DNA of 64,000 nt from the NCBI GenBank assembly GCA_014529385.2, contig CM043952.1:156649057-156713056 (forward strand), read 5' to 3'. Within the stretch, counting starts at the first letter, position 1. The number at the start of each line of letters is the position of its first letter. This stretch comes from Adiantum capillus-veneris (Eukaryota; Streptophyta; Polypodiopsida; Polypodiales; Pteridaceae). The position numbers were made by a program, and so were the translations under genes. Below, piece by piece: positions 13,465-24,487 of this stretch. Below the pieces are notes generated by a model that did no database searches, had not been told where the DNA came from, and saw only the letters and a program-made list of their open reading frames with translations.

Positions 13465-14681
13465 TCATGCTTCTAGCCCTTCCTCTGTATCTTTAGTTGT
13501 GGAGTTAGAGGGTTCTTCCTCTTCTGGAATGTCTAGCATGAATTCTGGATCAAACCTAAGAAAATACCTTTTCAATCTCCATCCATTGACCCTAGTCTTG
13601 TGGATTCTCCCTTCTACTTCCATCAGCTTATAGCTACCGTTGTCATAGCGTTCTTGATGATGAATGGTCCTTTCCATCTGGGTTGAAATTTCTTGTTCTT
13701 CCTGGTGTCAAATCTGTTGTCGTATCTCAGCACTAACATACCTTTTTCCAGTCCTTTTTCTTTAAGCCCTTGATTGAAAGTGAGCCGGCGTCGTTCTGCC
13801 TGTGTTGTATAGTGATTGATTGCTTCTTCCCTATCTAGTTGGAGTCTCTACAGATCCAAGATAGGGTTTCTGAGATTTACAATTGGACGTTGTATCTGGC
13901 TAGCCAAAACTTGTAAGCTGGCTATCTGCACCTCAATGGGTAGAATTGCCTCCTTCCCATAAACTAGATGGAAAGGGGTGAAACCTAGTGATGTTCGGAA
14001 CGTCGTTCAGTAGGCCCAAAGAGCTACCATGAGATGTTTATCCCAGTCTCCTGTGTGATTGTTCACCTGCTTTGTGATGATTTTACAAATCATTCCATTT
14101 ACCTTCTCTACCAGACCATTGCATTGTGGATAGTATGGTGTGGAATGTTGGCGCATGATGCCTAACTTATTCATCAGTTCTCCTACCAGATCGCCTCTGA
14201 GACCTAGTCCTCTATCTGATATTATCTCAAGAGGAGTGCCAAAACGGCAACAGATATGCTCAAAAATGAACTTTGCTACCTCTTGGTCTGTAATGCGGGT
14301 GGTGGCTGTTGCTTCTCCCCATCAAGTCATGTAGTCTACACCCACTATGATGTACAGTTTACCTGATTGGGCCCTTAGTAAAGGACCGATTGCATCTATT
14401 CCCCATTTCTCAAATGGACCATATGAGATGATAGGAGTTTGTGGCTCGTAGGTTAATGTGCGATCACTGGCCACTTGACAAGCCTTACATGTTTTACACC
14501 AATGGTGTACATCCCTGTTCAAACTAAGCCAAAAGTATCCTACCTGTAGAATCTTCCTACTGGTGATATCTAGAGCAAAATGACCGCCGTAGACATCATC
14601 ATGGAAACTTGAAATTACCTCTGTGATCTCACTGGAGGTTGGCACCCGCCTAAGAATCTGATCCTTGCCCTTACAGTACAA
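13465..14681 (-). pseudogene. Gypsy-1 integrase, decayed
   Basis: In reading order: 14322-14681 holds the HHCC zinc region (HFALDITSRKI ... WCKTCKACQVA) and the first catalytic block (WGIDAIGPL). The middle, 13680-14320, is recognisable only in short pieces across frames. 13465-13677 is the C-terminal region (DNGSYKLMEVEGRIHKTRVNGWRLKRYF) ending in EEGLEA before the polypurine tract. Frameshifts and stops separate the pieces. There is no extra ORF between integrase and LTR here, in contrast to Gypsy-2. Confidence 0.85.
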
Positions 14682-14732
14682 GTGGTCGTGTACAAGCCGG
14701 TATCTGGTAGCCTTCCTTACCAGCCACTGCTT

Positions 14733-14921
14733 CTAGCCTTTGGTGTATCCTTCTGGACATTCTCCTGTATCTAGAAAGCTGACAATATCAGGCATAGCAT
14801 CACTACCTTGAAAGAGGGGTAGCTTCAGTTTGATGTCTCTTACGAGAACGTCTTGTATTCTTTCTTTGGCTAGAGCATCTGCCTCCTGATTTTCTGCTCT
14901 GGGGACATGAAATAGTTTCAC
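14733..14921 (-). pseudogene. Gypsy-1 fragment between RNase H and integrase
   Basis: A 62-codon piece (KLFHVPRAENQEADALAKERI). The R-x-x-N-x-E-A-D-A-L motif is the C-terminal end of the second, archaeal-type RNase H that Tat-like elements carry. It is separated by a stop and frame change from the main RNase H stretch at 14961-16022. Confidence 0.8.
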
Positions 14922-14960
14922 TGCTTCAAACTTCCTTAGAAGATCCTTAACTTGGCGTAG

Positions 14961-16022
14961 TTAACCAAGTAAAACCTGATTCTTACAAACCCAGGTGCCA
15001 TTTATCTGCCTTATCAAAAGCAAAGCATCACCAAACACATTTAGGCGTTGAATTCCTTGTGAAATACATTGTTCCAATCCAAGAAATAGGGCTGTATATT
15101 CTGCTTCATTGTTGGAGTGGGAGTGTAATAAATGCCCGATGGATAATACTCTTTCTTGTTGCTCGTTGAAAATGACTATGCCAGCCGCAGACTGGTCCAT
15201 TGTTCTCTTGTATGCTCCATCAAAGAAAAGAGAGTGAGCTCTTTCTAGCCTAGGACTCTCTACCATTGGTGTTTCTTCCTTTGCTTCCGTATTGACCTTC
15301 AACCTCTTCTCATACTGGCGATGAGTGAGAATTCTCGCTAAACTAGCCCTGGTGGAGTTTTCTACTTGCATGGTGTAGTCAAACTCTTTTAATCTAATTA
15401 ACCACTTAGAGATCCTAGATGATACATCCATGTGTCGCATTACATATGGGAGAACCTCTTCCATTGTCAGGATTACAAAGGGTCTAGACAGGAGATAGGA
15501 GCGAAACTTTGTGGTAGCAAACATTAGTGCCAGAACCATGTGCTCTACTTCGGTAAATCCCTTTTTTGACGGGGTCATGACACGACTAGAGAAGTAAATA
15601 GGATGCATGAAAGAAGTTTGGGGGTCCTTTTGCATTAGCACAGCTCCGAGTGTATCACTTCCTAAACTAGGGTTCACATAAAATGGCTCGTCCCACTGAG
15701 GAGGTGAAATAGTGGGAAGCTTAGCTAGGATTTGCTTTACCTCAGTAAATTGCTGCTCGTTCTCTTCACTCCATGAGAAGACATCCCTCTGGGTGAGTTG
15801 TTGTAGGGGAAGGACCACTTGAGATAGCAAGTGAATGAACTTGCTTAAGTATCTTACCTTCTGAAGAAAAGAAATCAACTGCTTAGCGATGGTGGGTGAC
15901 GACAAAGATATCAGGGCCTGGATCTTGCTAGGGTCAGCCTTAATCCCTTTTGTTGAAATTACATGGCCAAGGAGAGTGACTTTGCTTTCACCAATGTGAC
16001 TTATCCACGTTGAGCTAGCCAC
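14961..16022 (-). pseudogene. Gypsy-1 RT thumb and two RNase H domains
   Basis: A 353-codon stretch. The N-terminus carries the RT connection (VTLLGHVISTKGIKADPSKI). It continues with the RT-linked RNase H (FSWSEENEQQFTEVKQIL, then SDTLGAVLMQKD and SSRVMTPSKKGFTEVEHMVL). A second RNase H begins at SLFFDGAYKR and contains SNNEAEYTALFLGLE and VFGDALLLIRQING. Two RNase H domains in series identify the Tat branch of plant gypsy elements. This is the best preserved part of the element but is cut at both ends. Confidence 0.88.
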
Positions 16023-16029
16023 CCAAGGT

Positions 16030-16720
16030 TTGCAGCCTGGTTAAGCCATCATAGACTTTGCTTAAATGAAGGGCTCATGAACTATAGATGCAAAAATCAT
16101 CTATGAAAACCCGTATTGATGTTCCAAAGTAGGGTTGGAAAACAAAGGTCACATAGCGTTGAAATGTGGTCGGGGAATTAGTGAGGCCAAAAGGCATCAC
16201 CCTATAAGCAAAGCATCCCCAAGGTGTGATGAAGGTTGTCTTCTTCTGATCTTCTTCCGCAATGCTAATCTAGAAGTATCCTGAGTAGCCATCGCACACT
16301 GTGTATCGTTCGTGACCCGCCACTTCATTGAGTATTTCATCCTGGAATGGGAAGGGAAAGTGATCCCTCTTCATGGCTGCATTGAGAGGTTTATAGTCCA
16401 CACAGACTCTCCACTTACCATTTTTTTTTGGTGTGACTACTACTGGGGAGACCCACTCTGAGTCTTCTACAGGGTAGATGAAGCCTGCTTGTAGAAAACT
16501 TCTCACTTCCTTAAGTAGTGCCTCTTGTTGGATTACCCCAAGTCTTCTGAGCTTTTGCACTACATGTTTACTGCCTTCCTTGAGTTTTATGTGGTGTTGT
16601 ACTACTGTAATTCCTGTGATCTTATCATAGCCATCAATGAACAGGTAGTGAAGTTACCGAGCATGGAGACATACTCCTTCCTTTCTTCATCTGTTAACTC
16701 ATTTGAGAGCATTTTTTGTA
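16030..16720 (-). pseudogene. Gypsy-1 reverse transcriptase, decayed
   Basis: Residues WVSPVVVTPKKNGKWRVCVD and LNAAMKRDHFPFPFQDEIL (16270-16560) are the fingers. The palm continues across a stop into WGCFAYRVMPFGLTNSPTTF and the active site FIDD, coded near 16097-16108, followed by a stop. The same domain, equally recognisable and more decayed, is present in Gypsy-4 near 48700-49330. Confidence 0.87.
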
Positions 16721-16722
16721 AC

Positions 16723-17445
16723 TTACCTGCATCCTCCAAGGACTGCGTACGATGATTCCTCTTGGTTTATCAGGGGTGTTTCAGATTGTGTCAATCTTTT
16801 TGGGTCTCTAGGAATGACCCCCATCACTTCGATGCTACTGTCACTTCCGTTGGTGGTGGTTGTCTCTTCTCCTGAGGTAGATGAATAATCGCTGGTGGAC
16901 TCATCTTCTGAAGCCTCCAAGATCATGTTCCGTTGCTTCCGGCCAGTCCTCATGTTGTAGAATATGGACTTCCCTTTAGCGTCCTTCATCTGAATCATTC
17001 TGGTGCTCCAGTCTTTTTTAGCCTCCATAGCCATAAGCCAAGGCCTCCCAAGAATGATGGGGTAGCCCTCCCCTTTGTGTGGCATGACAAATATTTCTAC
17101 CTCCACTTCTATATTGAATGCTTTTACTTTGACCGCATTCACAATAATGCCTACGCATTTTACTCTTACATTGTTTGCCATTTTGGCTTGACAGGGTGCC
17201 GGCCTACTTACCTTTAGACCTAGATGGTGCATCATCTTTTCACTCATGACGCATATTTGTGCACCACCATCTATGTAGATGTTTGAGATTTGTTGCGCCT
17301 TGATGTGGGCATCATGGTTGGCAGGATGTCGTCGAGATCCCTTCCAGAGATATCCCCAACTATCCTGGGTCTTGATTTCCTGGTACTCACCATTTTTGTC
17401 CATTGCCTCCTCATTCTTGGTGCAAGGTGGAGTAATTGGGGCCAA
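16723..17445 (-). pseudogene. Gypsy-1 aspartic protease region
   Basis: A 240-codon frame. YIDGGAQICVMSEKMMHHLG is a retropepsin active site with DGG in place of the more usual DSG/DTG, followed by the flap and the C-terminal GYPIILGRPWLMAMEAKKDW block. The acidic tail (SEDESTSDYSSTSGEE) lies upstream of RT. It is flanked by out-of-frame gag and RT, so it is not expressible as part of a polyprotein. Confidence 0.85.
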
Positions 17446-17739
17446 GTTATCTTCGGGCCCTGCATTAACACATCCTGAACTAAGTCATAGGGTTTTGCAT
17501 ACTCATCTAGTGAGAAGTCCTCGATGTCTATTTTTCGTCACAGTTTAGCTGCTTGCTTGCTAGACTCGGCCTTTCCTTTCATCTTCTCTTCTCTTTGAGA
17601 GGCCTCCTCGTGCCTGGCATGCTTAACTCCCATAGCATCCACTTCTTCTACCTTTGATTTCCCTTTGTGCTTCTCTCGAACTGATTCTTCTACCTTTGCC
17701 TTCCCTTTAGCCTCCAAGATAATAACACTCACCGCTTGG

Positions 17740-18716
17740 TTCACAGCAGGTGGTGGGGGTAGTGGTGGAATGAGAGGTTGGGGTGGTGGTTGTTGTTGTA
17801 CAGGTGGTCGAAGGATCTAGACCGGTGGGTCGGCCTTGGTTGCCTAGGTGGTGGTGTTCTTGCTCTTGGCGGAGAGATCTGATTCTGTCTTCCCCCTCTA
17901 TTGAAATTCTGTCTCCTTGGATGTGGGCAATAGTACATACCATGGCCATCTTCCCCTCAATTGTAGTAGTGGTACTCTTGGTTCTGCCTTCGTTGTCCTC
18001 TTCCTTGTTCTGGATTCCTGACAGGTGCATGCCCTTGCTGTACCAGATGCACATATAAACTCTCTAGTTGGGTGGTGATGCGACTCAGTAGGTCTTGCTG
18101 CTCTTCTGATGCCTCTTGCGGTTGGGCTCTATGTGACTGGCTGTTGCAGTCACTAGGGTTGTTCGAGCCGAGCTTGTTTCCTCTGACTCGTTTACTCTTG
18201 CTTGCATGCGCAGCTTCTTGTCTTTAAGGCGGGCTACTTTGACTGCCAACTCATATGTTGCAGGAAACCTTCCCTTCACCTTCTCTCTAAGCGGCGACCA
18301 TAGACCAGCAATGAAACGGTCCTTCTTTAGGAAATTAGGCGCTCCTTCGCCTTCCTCCAGTGAGGCAACCATCTCTCCCATAAGTCCACAAATTTGGACT
18401 CGTAGGTGGCATACTCTAGCAGGCCTCTCTACTTCAATTCCGTCAGTAGCTGCCATAGCTTCTCCGAGGTTGTGCCTCCACCAAACCTCTTTACAAAAGC
18501 AGCCCTTAACACATTCCATGCATTCTTGGTAGCCTGGGGCAATGCATTATACCAGGACTTGGCCTCTACTTTCATCAGTAGAGGAAAAATTCAAAGTCGT
18601 GAAGCGTCGTCATCTTTGTTGGAAACGACACAAGCAATGTCGAAATCATCCAAAAAGTTGGTGGTGAGATCTTCTCCCTTCTTTCCACTGAACGTGGGGA
18701 AAGAAACACTTGCCAT
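17740..18716 (-). pseudogene. Gypsy-1 gag, decayed
   Basis: It begins at the ATG at 18714-18716 (MASVSFPTFSGKKGEDLTTN). A TGA at 18591-18593 interrupts it within the first 45 codons. The Retrotrans_gag core follows (KVEAKSWYNALPQATKNAW) and, in another frame, NFLKKDRFIAGLWSPLREKV and PATYELAVKVARLKDKKLRM. The same core is present in Gypsy-2 at 36881-37100. The zinc knuckle region near 17920-17970 is broken. A Pro/Arg-rich tail (RQNQISPPRARTPPPR) follows. Confidence 0.87.
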
Positions 18717-19230
18717 GGTAGTGACCCAGAAAATTACAAACCTTTTATATATATATATGTATATATATATTATATATTAACAACAGTAGCGGCTCATAGC
18801 GGCTTTTTACAGGGTTGGGTGGATAGGTTAAAACAGGATAAAGATAGAAACATTAAAGGAATGATGGTAATCCAATATGGGGAGAATGATAGGGTTTGGG
18901 GAATTAAGGATTTCTCCTAGTACCGCCGCATTGAATAGGTACACGATCTTCTGTTGGTAGAAGACTTTCCTATCTACATAGATGTTCACATGCATATGCT
19001 GCAGGAATCTAAACGGGAATGATGTCGGCCCGTTTTCCATCATGCACATAGGGTGGAATACTTACTTATACTCTTACCGTGCCAGTGTCGATGAGTCAGC
19101 ACATCCAAATGAGGTCGTCGCCTTTCATGGGCTCTACCTTTCCTTCGTCACTCAGCATGTACCGGGTGATGGCGATGTGTCTGACCACTCCCAGCCTCTT
19201 GGCTAGTAGTAATTGCAGATAATTTCAAAT
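18717..19230. other. Gypsy-1 leader between 5' LTR and gag
   Basis: No coding pattern. It contains an alternating TA tract at about 18744-18778 just upstream of gag. I looked for a primer-binding site next to the LTR edge at 19231 and saw none matching the common tRNA 3' ends, which leaves the inner LTR border uncertain. Confidence 0.6.
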
Positions 19231-19725
19231 TGGGGAATTTTACAAGGCTTGGGTGAAAACTGAAAATGGCATCGTGGTTGCGTGATGCCGGCGAATGGTG
19301 TGTTGCCGGTGCGTTGGTGTAGCGCGTACATCTTTTTGGGGTCAGTCGAGACATGCCTTCGACGCGTTTCTCCTTTTTGTTGTTGGCGGCGCGTGCTTTG
19401 GGTTCCTCCTTCTTTTTGGTCGATGTCGATGGCTGTTTCTCCTTCTTTTTGGTCGATGCCGATGGCCGTTTCTCCTTCTTTTTTTGTATTCTTTTAAGGT
19501 GCATGCGTATATGCGTGTCATGTGTATATATGTAAGTGAATGTGTGTATATAGGTGTGTATATGTAAGTGAATGTGTGCGCACGAGCGTGCGTGGGAATG
19601 GGGGGTGTATGTAATGCATATATATTTATTTTTTTTCTAATTTTTTTTGGCAGTGCAGTGGACGACGCAGAGACGGGGGGTGAAGATGGTGAATGGGGGG
19701 TGTGTGTGTGTGTGTGCGTAGCACG

Positions 19726-19756
<31 letters not shown>

Positions 19757-20605
19757 TGTGGGTGGGGATAGCGTGCAGCGGCTGTGTACAGAGAGCACGA
19801 GCGTGCAGCAGTGTGGAGCTGGGCAGTAAGCGGGCAAGACAGAGTGGGAGAGAGAGAGCATGAGGATGGGGGGGAGATGGTGAGGGAGTGGAGAGGAGAT
19901 AGGGTTTGGGGGGGGGGGGGGGGGGGGGGTGTATGGAAAAAAGTGCGCGCGGCAAGGAGGGGATGAGCGCAAGGCCCGGGAGGGGGGGTAGTCGACAGCG
20001 GGCGTGACAAGGCAAGGGGCGGGGGGGTTTGCTTAGTCAACGAGAGAAAGAGAGAGAGTGTAAGTGGCTTAGGGTGGTTCCCACCAAGGGAAGAGAGGGA
20101 GAGAGGGGGGAGATAGGGGTTGTGAGGGGATAGGGGTAGAGAGAGGATATAGTGGGGGGGTGTTTAGAGGATAGAGGAAGAGAGGGTGAGAGAGATAGGG
20201 GGAGGGAGAGATGGTGTTTTCCCTAAGGCCCACCGTGGCTACTTCCAAGAGAGAGAGAGAGAGCTAGGTGTAAATGAGGGGGGGGGGGGGGGGGGGGGAT
20301 ATGTTTGGACTAGTGGTCCGCCAGGGTGGGGGGGGAGGAAGAAAACGGGGGGGGGGGGGGGGGGGGGGGGTGATGTGTATAAGGCCGAAGGGAGTGTGGA
20401 TGAGAGGGGGTGTGGGTACAGCCCGTCGGGGTTGGAGTGTGGACAAGCAGAGAGAGAGAGGGGAGGAATATTTGGAAGAGAGAGAGAGGATACTATCTAT
20501 GGCGGCCCGCCGGGGCTGGAGTGTGACAGATATATGAAAGGCACCTACCGGGCCGGATGATGCAGTGGCAGAGTAGGAGAGAGAGAATATGGACGGGGCC
20601 GGGCA

Positions 20606-20669
<64 letters not shown>

Positions 20670-20866
20670 GTCTTGTGGTGATAATGGAGGGGTGTGGCCA
20701 AACTGGTGGCGCCCCACTGGTGGTTAACCGGGGGGGGGGGGGGGGGGGGGGGGGGTATTGTGAATGGTAAAGGGCTCTTTTTGTTTTGTTTTTTTTCTTT
20801 TGGTAACAAACCTTTCCTTCCTTAGGGTGCAGTTCTCATGGGCATGGTTTCGAAAGCCGGCTATCA
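19231..20866 (-). repeat. Gypsy-1 5' LTR
   Basis: About 1.64 kb, starting TGGGGAATTTTACAAGG and ending AAAGCCGGCTATCA on the plus strand. It lacks the large insertion seen in the 3' LTR. It contains a (TG)n tract near 19697-19770, G runs at about 19908-19929, 20278-20298, 20347-20370 and 20729-20754, and a (GA)n run at 20609-20667. Most differences from the other LTR are C/T and G/A transitions. Confidence 0.85.
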
Positions 20867-21316
20867 GTACTTAATGGGTGTCCTACAAAAGCTTTGCAGT
20901 TTATGACTCCTTATGAAGCATGGCCTGATAAAAAACCTTCTATTGAGCACATGCACGTTTTTTATTGTTTCACTTATACTTTAGTTCCACAAACATAGCA
21001 CAGTAAATTGGATGATAAGGTTGTCAAACGTATTTTTGATGATTATAGTGTTGAAAGCAAAGGTTACAAGTTGTATCATCCGCAAGCAAAGGGTGTCTTG
21101 GTCTAACAGGATGTTGTGTTTGTGGAAGATGCTATTCGGCCCTTGCTGTCATGTACTAGAGACAATTATGTAAGCTCACACGAAATTTATGACACTTTTT
21201 TGCCTCTTTTGAGTGGTGGAAGTTTGAATGTAAATTCAAATGAGAAAAATGTATAGCCTATGGGGGTGTTTAAATGTACTTGATGAGGAAAGGGCCAGAA
21301 TGAGAAGGCTAGAGGT

Positions 21317-21802
21317 ATGCCAAAACGGTTGGTGCATACTTTACGTGATAGTAAATTGGATGAACCTTTGTCTAGTTGTACTCGATCAGGTTCTCACCAT
21401 GCATCTTATGCATCAGATTGTTATGCTGTGGCTATGTCTAGCTTATGTTATGTTGAGGAACCTCTATCTTTTGATGAAGCACAAAATTCAAAAAATTGGA
21501 TGGCTACCATGAAATCAGAATATGATGCACTTATAGAAAATGACACATGGACTTTATGTGATTTGCCTCCTGGAAAAAAGGTCATTGGTACGAAGTGGTT
21601 TTACAAGTTGAAATGCAAGCCGGATGATGAGATTGATCGCTATAAGGCTCGACTTGTTGGAAAGGGTTATGCACAACAAGAAGGCATAGATTATGAAGAG
21701 ACTTCTGCTCCCACTTGTTGTGTGTTTTCTATGTGCATTGGTAGTTCATTTTGGTTGGGATGTACATCATTCAAACATAGTTACTGCTTTCTTGAATGGT
21801 GA
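21317..21802 (+). pseudogene. Copia-2 reverse transcriptase fragment
   Basis: A 161-codon open piece with EEPLSFDEAQNSKNWMATMK, DTWTLCDLPPGKKVIGTKW, RYKARLVGKGYAQQEGIDYE and ETSAPT, the N-terminal third of copia RT. After ETSAPT the frame degrades. The active site remains readable downstream as YVDDLLITGP near 22029-22060, out of frame with this piece. Confidence 0.88.
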
Positions 21803-22106
21803 CATATTTAAAGAAGTTTAGGTGACACAACCGTGTGATTTTGTCAAGGAAGGATAAGAGGATAAAGTGTGTGGATGTAAGAAATCTTTATGAGGGTTGA
21901 AGCAATCTCCTTGTGCTTGGTATGAGAAAGCTGATATTCATTTGGTCAAATGAGGCTTTTGTAATAGTCCAACAAAAAGCATGTTGTATGTAAAGCATGA
22001 CGGTGATGTACTTCTCATTGTTGTTATCTATGTGGATGATTTGTTGATCACTGGACCAAATGAAAGACATATTGCTGAATTTAAGGCTGATTTGAATGCT
22101 TCTTTC

Positions 22107-22264
22107 AAGATGAGCATACAATTTAAGCAGTGTGATGGTGGTATTGCCTTGTGTTAGATAAGTTATATAGAGACATTGCTATGTAAGATGGGCATACAAT
22201 TTAAGTAGTGTGATGGTGGTATTGCCTTGACGTGTTAGACAATTTATATAGATACATTGCTATG
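22107..22264. repeat. 78-bp tandem duplication in Copia-2
   Basis: The unit beginning AAGATG.GCATACAATTTAAG occurs at 22107 and again at 22185, with a few substitutions and a 2-bp insertion in the second copy. It interrupts the RT palm and is a post-insertion duplication. Confidence 0.85.
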
Positions 22265-22815
22265 TAAGTTTGGACTTGAGGATTGCAAACCTATTTCCAC
22301 TTCGAGAAACATGTTTGAAATTGAGTCGTCATGATGCTGGTGATCCTGTTGATGTCACTCTTTACCAAATTGCTGATGGCTGCCTTATTTATGTATGCAA
22401 CACAACAACAATTATTCAGTTTGTAGTCTCACAGGTCAGGAGATTCATGCATAGCCCATGATTCTACGCATTGGCAGACTGTCAAGAGGATTTTTCACTA
22501 CTTGAGTGGCACTTTACATCCTGGCTTGTTTTATCCCAAGGGAGAATCATTGCCACCATATTTACATTCTTTTTCGGACTTGAATTGAGCACGCTTACGA
22601 TCATCGTGGCATTTTTTCCCTCACTAGGAGGTTCCCCCCCCCATGCATTGTATATACGCCATCACTCTAGGACTATCTTATTTTTTCATTGTACACTAAG
22701 TAATACACACTTTGTTGTGTGCCTTAAGCTTCCTTCATGTTCTCCAAGATGTGTGTATTTTCTTGCAACCCTAACTACAATTTCGTCAAACAAACGATCT
22801 CGGATTGCAAAAAGA

Positions 22816-24165
22816 CATTAGCACTAGAATGGTAACAAGACACTTTTATGTCCTTGGACACTTTTGTGTCCTGCTAAGTGACCATTTTTCTTGAATTATT
22901 TGAAGAGTATGAAAATGAATTTCTAGGTGCTATATGTCCACAAAGTTGCCTTATGAGCTGAAAAAAACTTAGCATTTTTTTTGTATTATCGATCTCACCA
23001 TTAACCTTACTCTTGCACAACATTTTTGAACCTAAACTGTGTGAAAAAACGGGTCCTGTTTTTGGCTTTTTTTCAATTTTTGGCAACTATACCACTTTAA
23101 ACTTCATTTTTGTGAGATTTAGATAGCTAGAGGTTAGGCCTTCATAGTTCTCAACATGTTTTGATGCTTGTAGAGAGAGCTAAGTGTTAAAATTGAAAGT
23201 TATGACCAATTTACAAGAATTGCATAATCCTGTTTTTGGCCAAAATTAGCACATTTATTATTTTTTTGGTGGCTTTCTTGATATCCAAATTCAATTTTGA
23301 TTGTGTAAGTGTAATGTATAACATAAAGCTAATCTTCCTTGAGTTTTGGGGGACCTAATATGCTATATAGCATAGTATATGATGATGGTTGAGTTTTTTG
23401 ATTGCTGAAGAATACGATACATTTTAGAGTAGCAAGTATAACTTTCTCAATATTGCTAGTTTCTTAGGCCAATTGTGTGTATTTTGTAGGTAGTGACCAT
23501 ATCTAATCATAGACTACAAACTTGGCTAGATATTGAGTAGTTTCTATGGGTTTCTAGAGGTCATAATGCTAAACCCATTTTTTTCATGTTTGTTGTATTT
23601 AGCACTTTATCATTGCCCCCAAGGTTCCAATTGTAAGAGATCCATTATCCTTTTGACATGCTCCATGGCTCCTTTTGAATCCAGAGGCCCAAAGGGAACT
23701 AAGAAACATGTATATAGTATCTGTATTGAGCGTGACTATAGAAACTTTGATGATAGGTCCGCAAAATGGCAAAAATGCAACTTTTTTGTACCTATTTTTT
23801 TGCCCAAAAAAAAATTAGTGAGGTAAAAGCAACCATATGTTTTGGTCACCAACCCATTGAAGTTAACGGGGCATTTTATCTCATGTCCTACAAAAATCTC
23901 CACTCTTATTTATATGCAATCAACCATAAGAAATTGTTGTTTTGGGAAAAATGCACTGGTCCATCAACTTTGGAGGCTTGTAGTGACCAAGGGATGAGAA
24001 AAATTACAAGTTTCTCATTTTTTCCATATGAAGTAGTTATTGAACCATAAGCTCATGAAAGGATTTTTCAAAATGAGTGAATCTACTATGGTTTTGGAAT
24101 TTTTTCCCAAAACCCTGAAAGGACACTTTTATGTCCTGTTAGGTTACCATTCTAGTGCACTAATG
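22816..24165. mobile_element. non-autonomous element with terminal inverted repeats
   Basis: The left end CATTAG-CACTAGAATGGTAAC (22816-22836) is the reverse complement of the right end (24143-24165) apart from a 2-bp gap. The word GGACACTTTTATGTCC occurs subterminally at both ends (22841-22854 in part, again in variant form at 22857-22871, and 24121-24136), which resembles the subterminal repeats of CACTA-type DNA transposons. The ~1.35-kb interior has no transposase-like frame. I could not identify a clean target duplication, so the superfamily is uncertain. Confidence 0.65.
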
Positions 24166-24487
24166 TACAAATTATAGAGATCATCCAACAAGGTATAAAA
24201 ATCCCAATCAATCATGTTTCAAGACCTAAAAACTACAATAGAACAACCCAAATAGGTCTCCCTAGGGTCTAGGAACACTCTCCTATGGTCAAAATGTCAA
24301 TAAACAACAATTTTGGCACTCAAATCTACAGAAATAGCTACAAACAAGTAGTTGCAAACCCCATCAAAATAGAGAATCATTACACTTAAATGAAAGAGCA
24401 TGAGACAATGAACACAATGTAATTCTTGGAACAAAATTTTGATTACCAGATTAAGAGAAAAATCAGCTAAAAGTTGCTGCTAAGTAG
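24166..24487. other. short AT-rich spacer, nothing recognised
   Basis: Sequence between the inverted-repeat element and the stop codon of X copy A. No coding or repeat structure seen. It may be the 3' untranslated part of X, since X copy A is the only copy reaching this far. Confidence 0.4.

Larger units (their letters stand above)
20867..22640 (+). mobile_element. Copia-2: decayed Ty1/copia remnant
   Basis: It starts abruptly at the edge of the Gypsy-1 LTR in the middle of integrase (ALQFMTPYEAWPDKKPSIEH), then HSKLDDKVVKRIF and SKGYKLYHPQAKGVLV. RT follows, then a late-RT/RNase H stretch (VTLYQIADGCLIYVCN, RRFMHSP). There are many stops and shifts. The LTRs and the gag half are missing, and the matching 5' half is not present left of Gypsy-1. 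Confidence 0.87.

Noticed and set aside
12833-13468. 211-codon minus-strand frame
   Set aside because: Simple-repeat-driven Ser/Leu/Pro composition inside the LTR; the homologous region of the other LTR (20264-20809) is equally open only because of the repeats.
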